Shown here: in pieces, positions 1-10,956 of the stretch
Layout: the number at the start of each line of letters is the position of its first letter
Position numbering within the stretch: the stretch's first letter is position 1
NCBI GenBank assembly: GCA_963739375.1
Contig: CAVUAF010000015.1
Location: 401,174-465,173 of the forward strand
DNA from: CAVUAF01 sp963739375
GTDB taxonomy: Bacteria > Acidobacteriota > Terriglobia > Terriglobales > Acidobacteriaceae
Length of the DNA: 64,000 nucleotides
Reading direction: 5' to 3'
Notes under the pieces: generated by a model
What the model saw: the letters and a program-made list of their open reading frames with translations, nothing else
Databases searched by the model: none
Told to the model about the DNA's origin: nothing
Position numbers and translations under genes: made by a program

Positions 1-2
1 AG

Positions 3-935
3 TATTTCGCCATGGCCGGGGTGGAGATCGCGGTGCTGGAGGTGGGGATGGGAGGGCGGCTCGACGCCACCAACATCGTCGAGCCGTGCGTCAGCGTCAT
101 CACCGACATCGCGCTGGACCACCAGCGATTTCTCGGCGACACGCTGGAAGAGATTGCGCGCGAGAAGGCGGGCATCCTGCGGCCGCGCGTTCCGGTGGTG
201 CTGCTGCCGCAGCATCCGCAGGCCAACGAAGTGCTGGGGCAGGCGGCGCTGCAGCTGGGGGCGCGCGCGGTGAGCGCCGTGCCTTATGTCCCGCCAGTGT
301 CGCCGGCGGCGGCGCCAGCCGCGTTGGCGATCGGGGGCGTGCCGCACAGCCGCTATCCGCTGAGCGTGCTGGGCGAGGAGATCACGATCGAGACGCCGCT
401 GGTGGGGCGCCACCAGTTCCGCAACGTGGCGCTGGCGATTGCAGCGGCGGTCGAGCTCAAGCCGTGCGGCTTCCGCGTGGGCGCCCGCGACATCGAGCGC
501 GGGGTGCGCCAGACGCGCTGGCCGGGGCGCTTCCAGGTGCTGGGCGGGACGCCGGCGTACGTGCTCGACGTGGCGCACAATCCCGCGGGCGCGTGGGCGC
601 TGCGCTCCGCGCTCTCCGAGCAACTTCCCGGGCGGCCGCTGGTGCTGGTGTTTGGCGCGATGCGCGACAAAGCCATCGGCGAGATGGCGGAGATCCTGTT
701 TCCGCTGGCGGAGGCGGTGGTGGCGACGCACGCGGCCACGCCGCGGGCGGCCACGGTGGACGAAATCCGCGCCGCCGCAGCGCGCACCGGAACCGCGGTG
801 CACGCCGCGGAGAGCGTCACTACGGCGCTGGCGCGCGCACGCGAGCTGGCGCCGGCCGCGGGCGCGATCGTGGTCACGGGATCGATCTACGTGGTGGGCG
901 AGGCGCTGGCGGAGTTGCAGCCGGCGCCCGCATAG
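3..935 (+). CDS. folC: Folylpolyglutamate/dihydrofolate synthase, 5' truncated by window edge
   Basis: Mur-ligase-family enzyme that adds glutamate to folates (and, in bifunctional forms, to dihydropteroate) with ATP in the cytoplasm. The frame is open from the window edge and begins with YFAMAGVEIAVLEVGMGGRL, the conserved central-domain stretch that follows the P-loop in FolC. The N-terminal P-loop itself lies outside the window. Further FolC signatures are DHQRFLGDTLEEIAREKAGI near the visible start and DVAHNP in the C-terminal domain. The internal ATG at position 12 is not the true start. About 310 residues are visible of the usual 420-450. The gene ends with TAG, followed by a GATGGACC direct-repeat tract. 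Confidence 0.93.
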   Translation, partial: YFAMAGVEIAVLEVGMGGRLDATNIVEPCVSVITDIALDHQRFLGDTLEEIAREKAGILRPRVPVVLLPQHPQANEVLGQAALQLGARAVSAVPYVPPVSPAAAPAALAIGGVPHSRYPLSVLGEEITIETPLVGRHQFRNVALAIAAAVELKPCGFRVGARDIERGVRQTRWPGRFQVLGGTPAYVLDVAHNPAGAWALRSALSEQLPGRPLVLVFGAMRDKAIGEMAEILFPLAEAVVATHAATPRAATVDEIRAAAARTGTAVHAAESVTTALARARELAPAAGAIVVTGSIYVVGEALAELQPAPA

Positions 936-1266
936 ATGAACCGATGGACCGATGGACCGATGAACCAACATCCGCAATGACGAACTCTCCGTGGTGATCA
1001 AGGCGCGGCGGCCGCCGGACGCGGCTGCGGCGACCCGCTAGAAGCGATACCGCATTCCCAGGGAGCCGAAATCGTCCGGCCGGCCCAGCCGGGCCGGGGG
1101 CCGCGACGTCACCGGCGAGGGGCGCTCCGGTTCCCCGCATAACCCGCCCCAGCCGTTGATTTTCGGGAGTCGCTGGCATATTGTTAGCGCCGAGCGAGCA
1201 GCTTCGGGCCCCGTTCCGTCTCTACAGCCGGAAAACTCAGCGGGGGTTCGATGCAGAGGTATTGGG
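936..1266. other. Intergenic region with short direct repeats and a possible barrel-protein remnant
   Basis: About 330 bases without an intact gene. Bases 936-968 hold tandem GATGGACC/GATGAACC units. On the minus strand, reading down to 1038, the bases encode FGSLGMRYRF followed by a stop. This looks like the last strand of an outer-membrane beta-barrel, but the similarity stops after about 15 codons. No convincing promoter was recognised. Confidence 0.4.
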
Positions 1267-3740
<2,474 letters not shown>

Positions 3741-3771
3741 CCCGGCCCGCAGCATTCAGTATTTCTTTCGC

Positions 3772-3801
3772 TTGACGCCCTCCGCGCCGCTCCCCTTTAA
3801 T
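3772..3801 (+). promoter_or_regulatory. Sigma70-type promoter for the nucleoside salvage cluster
   Basis: TTGACG (3772-3777), an 18-base spacer, then TTTAAT (3796-3801). A transcript would begin near 3808, which rules out the ATG at 3800 and supports the cdd start at 3830. Confidence 0.6.
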
Positions 3802-3829
3802 GCCGTATTCGCCCCGGAGCGCACCGCCC

Positions 3830-4249
3830 ATGCCCCAGTCACTCACCGCCGAGGACCAGCAACGTCTGCTGGCAGCCGCCGTTGCCGCCATGCAGCACGC
3901 TTACGCGCCCTATTCCAAGTTCCTGGTGGGGGCGGCGGTGCTGACGGAAAGCGGCCACGTGTACACCGGCTGCAACGTCGAGAATGCCTCCTACGGGCTG
4001 ACGAACTGCGCCGAGCGCACCGCCATCTTCAGCGCGGTCGCGGCCGAAGGCCCCACGCTGAAGCTGCGCGCCGTGGCCGTGACCAACGCGCAAAACGTGC
4101 CCTGCTCGCCCTGCGGCGCCTGCCGCCAGGTGATTTACGAGTTCGGCCCGCAGGCGGTGGTCGTTTTTCAGGGCGAGAAGGGATTTGTCAACATGCCCGC
4201 CGGCGAGCTGCTGCCGAGTGGGTTTACGCTGGAAAGCAATAAGCAATAA
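3830..4249 (+). CDS. cdd: Cytidine deaminase
   Basis: Zinc-dependent deaminase converting cytidine and deoxycytidine to uridine and deoxyuridine. The 139-residue length is typical of the homotetrameric form. Motifs are CNVENASYG, then NCAERTAIF (Cys-Ala-Glu with the catalytic Glu) and PCSPCGACRQ, which supplies the other zinc cysteines. Start at 3830 is preferred over the in-frame ATG at 3800: GGAG lies at 3816-3819 and a promoter ends at 3801. It is the first gene of a salvage cluster, followed 44 bases later by pyrimidine nucleoside phosphorylase. Confidence 0.95.
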   Translation: MPQSLTAEDQQRLLAAAVAAMQHAYAPYSKFLVGAAVLTESGHVYTGCNVENASYGLTNCAERTAIFSAVAAEGPTLKLRAVAVTNAQNVPCSPCGACRQVIYEFGPQAVVVFQGEKGFVNMPAGELLPSGFTLESNKQ

Positions 4250-4270
4250 GCCATAAGCCTTAAGCTAAGA
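4236..4270. repeat. AATAAGC/CATAAGC direct repeats
   Basis: Imperfect short units (GCAATAAGC, GCAATAAGC, CATAAGC, CTTAAGC, CTAAGAGC) overlap the cdd stop and fill the gap to the next gene. Simple tandem tract, no function evident. Confidence 0.6.
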
Positions 4271-4293
4271 GCCGGAACAGTGGCGGATTCCTC

Positions 4294-5625
4294 ATGCGTG
4301 TCGTTGACCTAATTCGCAAGAAGCGCGACGGCGGCGAGCTGTCGCGCGACGAAATCGCCGCCATTATCGGTGGCTACACCCGCGACGACATCCCCGACTA
4401 CCAGATGGCGGCGTTCCTGATGGCGGCGCTGCTGAAGAAGATGACGGGGGCGGAGCTGGCGGCGCTCACCGAAACCATGCTGCACTCGGGGCAGGTGCTG
4501 GATTTCAGCGATCTGCCCGGGGCCAAAGTGGACAAGCACTCCACCGGCGGCGTGGGCGACAAGATCTCGCTGGTGCTGGCGCCGCTGGTGGCGGCCGGCG
4601 GCGTCTATGTTCCCATGATCAGCGGCCGCGGCCTCGGCCACACCGGGGGCACGCTCGACAAGCTGGAAGCCATTCCCGGCTTCAACGTCAACCTCACGCT
4701 CGCCGAGTTCCGCGCGATTCTCGGCCAGGTGGGCTGCGCCATGATCGGGCAGACGGCGGAAATCGCGCCCGCCGACAAGAAGATCTACGCCCTGCGCGAC
4801 GTCACCGGCACGGTCGAAAGCCCCTACCTGATCTGCGCCTCCATCATGAGCAAGAAGCTGGCCGAGGGCGTGGACGCCCTGGTGCTCGACGTCAAGACCG
4901 GCTCCGGCGCCTTCATGAAGCAGGAGGAAGACGCGGTGTATCTGGCCGAGCTGATGGTGGAAACCGGCCGCCGCATGGGCAAGAAGATGGTGGCGCTCAT
5001 CACCGACATGGACCAGCCGCTCGGCATCTGCGTCGGCAACGCCCTGGAAGTCATGGAATGCATCGACATCCTGAACGGCAAGGGAGAGAGCGACCTGCGC
5101 AATCTGTGCCTGGAGCTGGCGGCGTGGATGTTTTATCTCGGGGGCAGGAGCCAGAGCGTCGCCGACGGCCGTACGCTGGCCCAGGAGCTGATCACGAGCG
5201 GGCAGGCGATGCAGAAGTTCCGCGCCATGGTCCGGGCGCAGGGCGGGGATGAAGGCATCGTCGACGACCTGGGGCGGCTGCCGCGGGCGCACAGCAAGGT
5301 GGAAGTGGTGGCCCGGGAGAGCGGGTACGTGGCGTCGATCATGTGCGAGCAGCTGGGCACGGCGACGGTGGTGCTGGGGGGCGGACGCGAGAAGAAGGAA
5401 GACGCGGTGGATCCCGCGGTGGGGCTGGTGGTGCATCGCAAGCCGGGCAACCACGTAAATGCAGGTGAGCCGCTGGTCACAATCCACTACAATGCCGCCA
5501 CGCGCCTGCGAGAGGCGCAAGAGCTCATCGAGAGCAGCTATCGCATTGCGCCCGCTGCGCCCACGGCGCCGCGACTCCTGGTGCGGCGCGTCCTGGCAGG
5601 CGACTCGGCGAGCGACTCCCGGTAG
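4294..5625 (+). CDS. Pyrimidine-nucleoside / thymidine phosphorylase
   Basis: Cleaves pyrimidine nucleosides with phosphate to the base and (deoxy)ribose-1-phosphate. 443 residues, the normal size. The family signature KVDKHSTGGVGDK (phosphate and dimer region) is at ~residues 80-92, and SGRGLGHTGGTLDKLE follows at ~109. The C-terminal alpha/beta domain is complete. The tail of about 20 residues ends in repeat-like sequence (GDSASDSR), matching the GCGACTCG repeat flavour seen elsewhere in this window. It could be deoA or pdp; sequence alone does not settle whether uridine is also a substrate. It sits between cdd and a nucleoside transporter, which fits catabolic salvage. Confidence 0.93.
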   Translation: MRVVDLIRKKRDGGELSRDEIAAIIGGYTRDDIPDYQMAAFLMAALLKKMTGAELAALTETMLHSGQVLDFSDLPGAKVDKHSTGGVGDKISLVLAPLVAAGGVYVPMISGRGLGHTGGTLDKLEAIPGFNVNLTLAEFRAILGQVGCAMIGQTAEIAPADKKIYALRDVTGTVESPYLICASIMSKKLAEGVDALVLDVKTGSGAFMKQEEDAVYLAELMVETGRRMGKKMVALITDMDQPLGICVGNALEVMECIDILNGKGESDLRNLCLELAAWMFYLGGRSQSVADGRTLAQELITSGQAMQKFRAMVRAQGGDEGIVDDLGRLPRAHSKVEVVARESGYVASIMCEQLGTATVVLGGGREKKEDAVDPAVGLVVHRKPGNHVNAGEPLVTIHYNAATRLREAQELIESSYRIAPAAPTAPRLLVRRVLAGDSASDSR

Positions 5626-5640
5626 CGAGGAAAACCGCCC

Positions 5641-6937
5641 ATGGGCCGTTTCGTCGGGGTGCTGGGCCTGCTCACCATGCTGGGGCTGGCCTTCCTGTTC
5701 TCCACCAACCGTCGCGCCATCCGCCTCAAGACCGTGCTGTGGGGCGTGGGCTTGCAGTTTGCGCTGGCGGTGTTCGTGCTCAACGTGAACGCGGGGCGCG
5801 CCGCCTTCGAGATCGCCGGCGCCGCCGTGACCAAGCTGCTGTCGTACAGCTATGCCGGCTCTACCTTTGTCTTCGGCCAACTGGGATTGCCGCTGGCATC
5901 GGCCCCCTTCGCGGTGGACGGAAACGGGGTGAAGCAATCCCTGTTCGTCTTCGCCTTCGGCGTGCTGCCGACCATCATCTTCATCTCCGCGCTGTTCGCG
6001 CTGCTCTACCACTTCGGGATCATGCAGGTGGTCATCAAGGCGCTGGCGCGCTTCATGACCTGGCTGATGGGGGTCAGTGGCGCGGAGTCCATGGACGTCG
6101 CGGCCAGCATTTTCATGGGGCAGACGGAAGCGCCGCTCAGCATCCGTCCTTTCTTGCCGAAGCATGACGCGTTCCGAGCTCATGACCGTCATGACCGCGG
6201 GCATGGCGCATGTTTCCGGCGGCATCATGGCCGCCTACATCGCCTTCGGCGTTGAGGCGAAACATCTGCTGACGGCGGTGATCATGACCGCGCCCGGCAC
6301 CATCCTGATGGCCAAGATGCTGGTGCCCGAAACGGAGCAGCCGCTTACCGCGCCCGGCAAGGCGGGGGAGAAGGAACAGGTAGAGATCGCCGAGGCGGAG
6401 GAGTACAAGCACCAGAACTTTCTCGCGGCCATCGCCCATGGCACCACCGACGGCCTGAACCTCGCCATCAACGTGGCCGCCATGCTGATCGCGTTTCTCG
6501 CGCTGATCGCGCTGACCAACGGCGTTCTGGGCGGCGTCCACAACTGGCTGGCGGGCCACGGCATGACGTGGTTCCCCGAAAGCATGCAGAAAGTACTCGG
6601 CTGGGTGTTCTCGCCCATCGCGTGGCTGATCGGGATTCCGTGGGCGCAGGCGTCCCTGGTCGGCAGCCTGCTGGGCACCCGCATGGTGATCAATGAGCTG
6701 ATCGCCTTCCAGATGCTGGGCCCGCTGAGGGCGACGCTCGGCGACCGCTCGTTCACCATCGCCACCTTCGCGCTCTGCGGCTTCGCCAACCTGAGCTCCA
6801 TCGGGATTCAGATTGGCGGCATCGGGGCGCTGGCGCCCAACAAGAAAGATGAACTGGCGCGCCTCGGCTTCCGCGCCATGCTGGCAGGCACGATGGCCAA
6901 CCTGATGTCGGCGAGCATTGTGGGCTTGTTGTACTGA
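5641..6937 (+). CDS. Concentrative nucleoside transporter (CNT/NupC family), frameshifted
   Basis: Polytopic inner-membrane nucleoside:cation symporter. The first part (5641-6162) gives the N-terminal helices and the NupC core with GQTEAPLSIRPFLPK. The remainder (from 6164) gives TRSELMTVMTAGMAHVSGG and the conserved GTRMVINELIAF and CGFANLSSIGIQIGG segments. The two frames join exactly if a C at 6163 (AAG-C-ATG) is removed, so this is a single-base insertion, probably a sequence error. Restored length is about 431 residues, typical of CNT proteins. It starts 15 bases after the phosphorylase stop and is followed closely by purine nucleoside phosphorylase. Confidence 0.9.
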
Positions 6938-6950
6938 CATCGCTAATTGT

Positions 6951-7805
6951 ATGACCGCAACCATGCCTTCCGAAGAATACGAGCGCGCCCAAGCCGCGGC
7001 CGACTTCATCCTCTCCAAGACCACACTGCGGCCGAAGGTCGCACTGGTGCTGGGCTCGGGGCTCGGCGGCTACGCGGAGACACTGGCCGACGCGGTGCGC
7101 ATTCCCTACGCCGAGATTCCCGGCTTCCCGCGCTCCACCGCCGAAGGTCACGCGGGACGCATGGTCGTCGGCAAGGCGAAGGGCGTGGCGGTCGCGACCA
7201 TGCAAGGGCGCGTCCACTTCTACGAAGGCCACGCAATGCGCGAGATCACCTTCCCCATGCGCGTCTTCGGCCGCATGGGGGTGAAGGCCGCCATCCTCAC
7301 CAACGCGGCCGGGGGCATCAACACAGCCTACGGCCAGGGCGCGCTGGTGGTGCTGAAAGACCACATCAATCTGCAGGGCCCCGGGCCGCTGGTCGGCCCC
7401 AACGACGAGCGCTTCGGGCCGCGTTTTCCCGACATGACCCGCGCCTACTGGAAGCCCTACCGCGAGTTGACGCTGGCCATGGGGCAACGGCTCAACATCG
7501 ACATGCACGAGGGGGTCTACGCCGCCGTCTGCGGCCCCAACTACGAGACCCCGGCGGAAATCCGCTACCTGCGGACCATCGGGGCCGACCTGGCCGGCAT
7601 GTCCACCGTGCCGGAAGCGATCGTCGCGGCGCACATGGGGATACGCGTGCTCGCCATCTCGTGCGTCACCAACATGGCCGCCGGCATCCTCGACCAGCCG
7701 CTCAGCCACCAAGAGGTGCTGGAGACCGGGCGGCGCGTGCAGGGACAGTTCGTGGCCCTGCTCGAAGCCGTGATTCCGCAGATTGCGCAGGACCTCGCGG
7801 CCTGA
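6951..7805 (+). CDS. Purine-nucleoside phosphorylase (trimeric family)
   Basis: Phosphorolysis of purine nucleosides to free base and (deoxy)ribose-1-phosphate. About 284 residues. Motifs: VLGSGLGG phosphate loop, GRVHFYEGH, NAAGGIN, and VCGPNYETPAEIRYL with the base-binding region, then VTNMAAGI. These place it in the low-molecular-mass trimeric PNP class. The start is ATG 6951 or ATG 6963; neither has a strong ribosome-binding site. The frame is open further upstream into the transporter's end, but a start there would overlap it. It completes the salvage set with cdd, the pyrimidine phosphorylase and the transporter. Confidence 0.94.
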   Translation: MTATMPSEEYERAQAAADFILSKTTLRPKVALVLGSGLGGYAETLADAVRIPYAEIPGFPRSTAEGHAGRMVVGKAKGVAVATMQGRVHFYEGHAMREITFPMRVFGRMGVKAAILTNAAGGINTAYGQGALVVLKDHINLQGPGPLVGPNDERFGPRFPDMTRAYWKPYRELTLAMGQRLNIDMHEGVYAAVCGPNYETPAEIRYLRTIGADLAGMSTVPEAIVAAHMGIRVLAISCVTNMAAGILDQPLSHQEVLETGRRVQGQFVALLEAVIPQIAQDLAA

Positions 7806-7818
7806 TTCACCACGCAGG

Positions 7819-7847
7819 TTGAACCGAAGCGTTCCAGCGGCTAATCT
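7819..7847 (+). promoter_or_regulatory. Sigma70-type promoter upstream of the propeller/phosphoesterase gene
   Basis: TTGAAC (7819-7824), 17-base spacer, TAATCT (7842-7847). It lies about 30 bases before the start codon at 7879. Confidence 0.5.
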
Positions 7848-7878
7848 GCCGAGTTCATTCCATTCCGGGGGAAACCAC

Positions 7879-10854
7879 ATGCGTTCCTTGCGTTCCGCCA
7901 TTCTGATAGGCATCGCCGTGCTGGTAATCGCGTGGTCGGGCGGAGCGCAGGCGCCGCCGCGCCAGCGCAGCAAAGCGCGGACCGGGTCCGCCGCGCCGAA
8001 ATCGCCGCCCGCGCCCACCGCCAGCAAGCAGGCGATCCCGCTGCCCACCAGCAAGGTGCTGTACGAGCCGGTCCTGGGTGCGCCGCAGCGGACCAACAGC
8101 TTTCCCGCCACTGCGGCGGTCAGCCCGGACAAGCGCTACGTCGCCTTCCTGAACCAGGGGTGGAGCCTGCCGGACTCGAAGTACCAGCAATCAATCGCCA
8201 TCCTCGACCTGCAGACCAACCAGCTCACGGACTGTCCCGACCCGCGCTTTGGCCGCCGCCAGCGGGTGGAAGGGCACGACCTGCGGCGGGAGCAGAGTTA
8301 TTTCTTCGGGCTGGCGTGGTCGGGGAGCGGCAACCGGCTGTACGCTTCGGTCGGGTCGCTGGCCGATCCCACCGGCACGCGCGAAGGCAACACCGGCAGC
8401 GGCATCGCGATGTATCGCTTCGAGAACGGCGGCCTTACGCCGGAGCGCTTCATCAAGCTCGCCCTCCAGCCGCTGGCGGCCGGCAAGCGGCGTCCGACGG
8501 CCTTCAAGAACGTGGCGGAAGGATTTACGCCGCCGTACCCCGCGGGCCTGGCGGTGGTCCCGGGGCCCGGCGGCGAGCGCCTGCTGGTGGCCGACAACTA
8601 CGGCGACGCGGCGATGCTGCTGGAGCCGGAGAGCGGCACCGTGGTCACGCGCTTTGACCTGAGCTCCCACGTGTGGGTGCCGGCGGAGTTTCCGCTCACC
8701 GTGCTGGCGTCGCGCGACGGGAAGCGCGCCTGGGTGAGCCTGTGGAACGCGTCACGCGTGGTCGAACTCGATCTCGCGCAAGGCAAGGTGGCGCGGCACA
8801 TCGACCTGCTTTCGCGCAAGCGCGACAGCGAAGCCGGGTCGCATCCCACGGCGCTCTTGCTCAGCCGCGACGAGAAGCTGCTCTTCGTGGCGCTGGCGAA
8901 CGCCGATGCCGTCGCCGTGGTGGACACCGCGAGCCTGAGACTGGTGCGGTTGCTGACCACACAACTGCCGCAGCAGCAATACGGCGGCGTCTATCCGGTG
9001 GCGCTGGCGCTGAGCGACGATGGGCGCCGGCTGTACGTGGCCGATGCGGCGGCGGACGCGGTGGCGGTCTTCAACGCCACGCAAGCGGGCACGCCGCTGG
9101 CCGCGCTGCGTCCCGCCAAATCGCCGCGCGGCGCGGAAACCCAGCCGCCCGCGGCGACGAATCCGTGGTTGCAGCGCCTGCGCCCGCTGGGCTTCATCCC
9201 CACCGAGTGGTATCCGACGGCGCTGGCGGTGGTGGGCGATGACCTGGTGGTCGCCACCGCCAAGGGCAAAGGCACGACCGCCAACAATGCCCGGTGGAAC
9301 ACGCAGCTGGGGACGGTCACGCCGCAGCGCGTCTATCCGTACATCTACGCGCTGCTGGCGGGCTCGGTGGCGCGCATCAGCCTGCGCGAGGCGCAGCCGA
9401 ACCTCGCCGCGCTGACGCAAGAGGTGCTCGACGCCAACCTGATGACCGGGCGCATTGGCGCCTTTGCCTTCGCCGGCGGGCGCAACCCCATTAAGCACGT
9501 CATCTACATCATCAAGGAGAACCGCAGCTACGATCAGGTGTTCGGCGACATCCGGGAGGCCAACGGCGACGCCTCGCTGGTGATGTACGGCGAAGACATC
9601 ACCCCCAACCACCACCAGCTGGCGCGGCAGTTCGGGGTGCTCGACAACTTTTACGTTTCCGGCGAGGTTTCCGGCGACGGGCACGTCTGGTCCGATGCCG
9701 CCATCGCCAGCGACTACACCGAGGCCAACGTCCAGATCAACTACCGCAACGCCCAGCGCACCTACGATTTCGGCGGCCAGGTGCTGAACGAAATCCCGCT
9801 GGAGCAGGAGATCGCCGACGTCAACGAGCCCGGCACCGGCTACCTGTGGAGCAACGCCGCGCGCTTCCGGGTGACCTACCGCATCTACGGCGAGTACGTG
9901 GCGGCACAGTGGTGCACCGGGCCGGAGCGGATCGAGATTTCGACCGAGCAGCCGCGGCAGCCGGGCGCGTGCGACCAGAAGACGATCAACAAGGGCGATC
10001 CGCTGCCGGCGCACGTGGGCGACCCGAAAGGCGGGCCCAGCCCGTGGCCGTGGGCAATCCCGGTCATGACCGGCGGCATCGCCACCAAGCCGGAGATCCG
10101 CGGCCACTTCGACCCGCGGTTTCCGAACTTCAACACCAGCTATCCCGACCAGCTGCGCGCGGACGAGTTTTTGAACGAGTTTGCCGGCTTCGTGCGCGCG
10201 CGCCAGGAAGGGCGCAAGGCCGACGCATTGCCGGCGCTGATCGTGATGCAACTGCCGAACGACCACACGGCGGGGACGCGGCCCCATGAGCCGAAGCCCG
10301 CCGCCGCGGTGGCCGACAACGACATCGCGCTGGGACGGGTGGTGGAGGCGGTATCCCACTCCCCGTACTGGGACGACACGGCGATTTTCGTCCTCGAGGA
10401 CGACGCGCAGAACGGCCCCGACCACGTGGACGCACACCGCAGCCCGGCGCTGGTCATCAGCAAGTACAGTCCGCGGGGCGAGAACGGCGCCCCCTTCGTG
10501 GACCGCCAGTTCCATACCACCGTGAACCTGATCCGGACGATGGAGGCGCTGCTGGGCCTGCCGCCGATGAACAACAACGACGCGCGGGCAGCGCTGATGA
10601 CGGCGCTGTTCACCGGCCAGGGCGACCAGGCGCCCACCACCACCGACTGGCGGAACCGCGAGAACGGCCTGCTCTACCAGGTGAATCCGGCGAATGCGCC
10701 GGGAGCAGCGGTGTCGCTGGGAATGGATTTTTCGCAGCCTGACGCGATCGACAGCGAGGTGCTGAACGCCATCCTGTGGCGCGAGGCCAAGGGCGACGCG
10801 CCGATGCCGGCGCCGCGCTACACGGTGATTCCGCGGGGCCGGGGGCGGGAGTAG
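7879..10854 (+). CDS. Secreted beta-propeller / alkaline phosphatase-superfamily phosphoesterase
   Basis: 991 residues with a signal peptide (MRSLRSAILIGIAVLVIAWS, cleavage near GGAQA). Residues ~40-510 are YncE/YVTN-like propeller repeats (for example HPTALLLSRDEKLLFVALAN and YPVALALSDDGRRLYVADAA). From ~535 a phosphoesterase domain begins with KHVIYIIKENRSYDQVFGDI, followed by HHQLARQFGVLDNFYVSGEV and later AIFVLEDDAQNGPDHVDAH, with metal-binding Asp/His residues as in phospholipase C/acid phosphatase-like enzymes. Start chosen at ATG 7879, with GGGGGA at 7867-7872, instead of the longer frame from 7783. Substrate unknown; the periplasmic or surface location is inferred from the signal peptide. 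Confidence 0.85.
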   Translation: MRSLRSAILIGIAVLVIAWSGGAQAPPRQRSKARTGSAAPKSPPAPTASKQAIPLPTSKVLYEPVLGAPQRTNSFPATAAVSPDKRYVAFLNQGWSLPDSKYQQSIAILDLQTNQLTDCPDPRFGRRQRVEGHDLRREQSYFFGLAWSGSGNRLYASVGSLADPTGTREGNTGSGIAMYRFENGGLTPERFIKLALQPLAAGKRRPTAFKNVAEGFTPPYPAGLAVVPGPGGERLLVADNYGDAAMLLEPESGTVVTRFDLSSHVWVPAEFPLTVLASRDGKRAWVSLWNASRVVELDLAQGKVARHIDLLSRKRDSEAGSHPTALLLSRDEKLLFVALANADAVAVVDTASLRLVRLLTTQLPQQQYGGVYPVALALSDDGRRLYVADAAADAVAVFNATQAGTPLAALRPAKSPRGAETQPPAATNPWLQRLRPLGFIPTEWYPTALAVVGDDLVVATAKGKGTTANNARWNTQLGTVTPQRVYPYIYALLAGSVARISLREAQPNLAALTQEVLDANLMTGRIGAFAFAGGRNPIKHVIYIIKENRSYDQVFGDIREANGDASLVMYGEDITPNHHQLARQFGVLDNFYVSGEVSGDGHVWSDAAIASDYTEANVQINYRNAQRTYDFGGQVLNEIPLEQEIADVNEPGTGYLWSNAARFRVTYRIYGEYVAAQWCTGPERIEISTEQPRQPGACDQKTINKGDPLPAHVGDPKGGPSPWPWAIPVMTGGIATKPEIRGHFDPRFPNFNTSYPDQLRADEFLNEFAGFVRARQEGRKADALPALIVMQLPNDHTAGTRPHEPKPAAAVADNDIALGRVVEAVSHSPYWDDTAIFVLEDDAQNGPDHVDAHRSPALVISKYSPRGENGAPFVDRQFHTTVNLIRTMEALLGLPPMNNNDARAALMTALFTGQGDQAPTTTDWRNRENGLLYQVNPANAPGAAVSLGMDFSQPDAIDSEVLNAILWREAKGDAPMPAPRYTVIPRGRGRE

Positions 10855-10862
10855 GCCAGCGC

Positions 10863-10885
10863 GACGCGGGCGACTCGCCCGCGTC
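10863..10885. repeat. Palindrome GACGCGGGCGA/CTCGCCCGCGTC
   Basis: Near-perfect 23-base inverted repeat just after the phosphoesterase stop. The same core (GCGGGCGACTCGCCCGCG) recurs inside accC at 46276-46293, so it is a dispersed element and not only a local terminator. Confidence 0.75.
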
Positions 10886-10911
10886 CACAAGATACTTGGA
10901 TTCAGAGCAAT

Positions 10912-10940
10912 AAAAACGGCGCGGACGAAAGTCCGCGCCG
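10912..10940 (-). terminator. Rho-independent terminator of the Oar-like receptor
   Basis: Stem CGGCGCGGAC / GTCCGCGCCG with GAAA loop (10917-10940). On the minus strand it is followed by a run of five T (10916-10912), just after the receptor stop codon. Confidence 0.85.
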
Positions 10941-10956
10941 TTGGTGTTGGCGCCGG

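Noticed and set aside
4309..6228. Very long minus-strand open frame (639 codons) opposite the pyrimidine phosphorylase and transporter
   Set aside because: It is antisense to well-conserved genes and its residues are Gln/His/Arg-rich, the usual shadow of GC-rich codons. No domain is visible.
8752..10890. 712-codon minus-strand frame opposite the phosphoesterase gene
   Set aside because: Shadow of a real gene with skewed composition and no motif.
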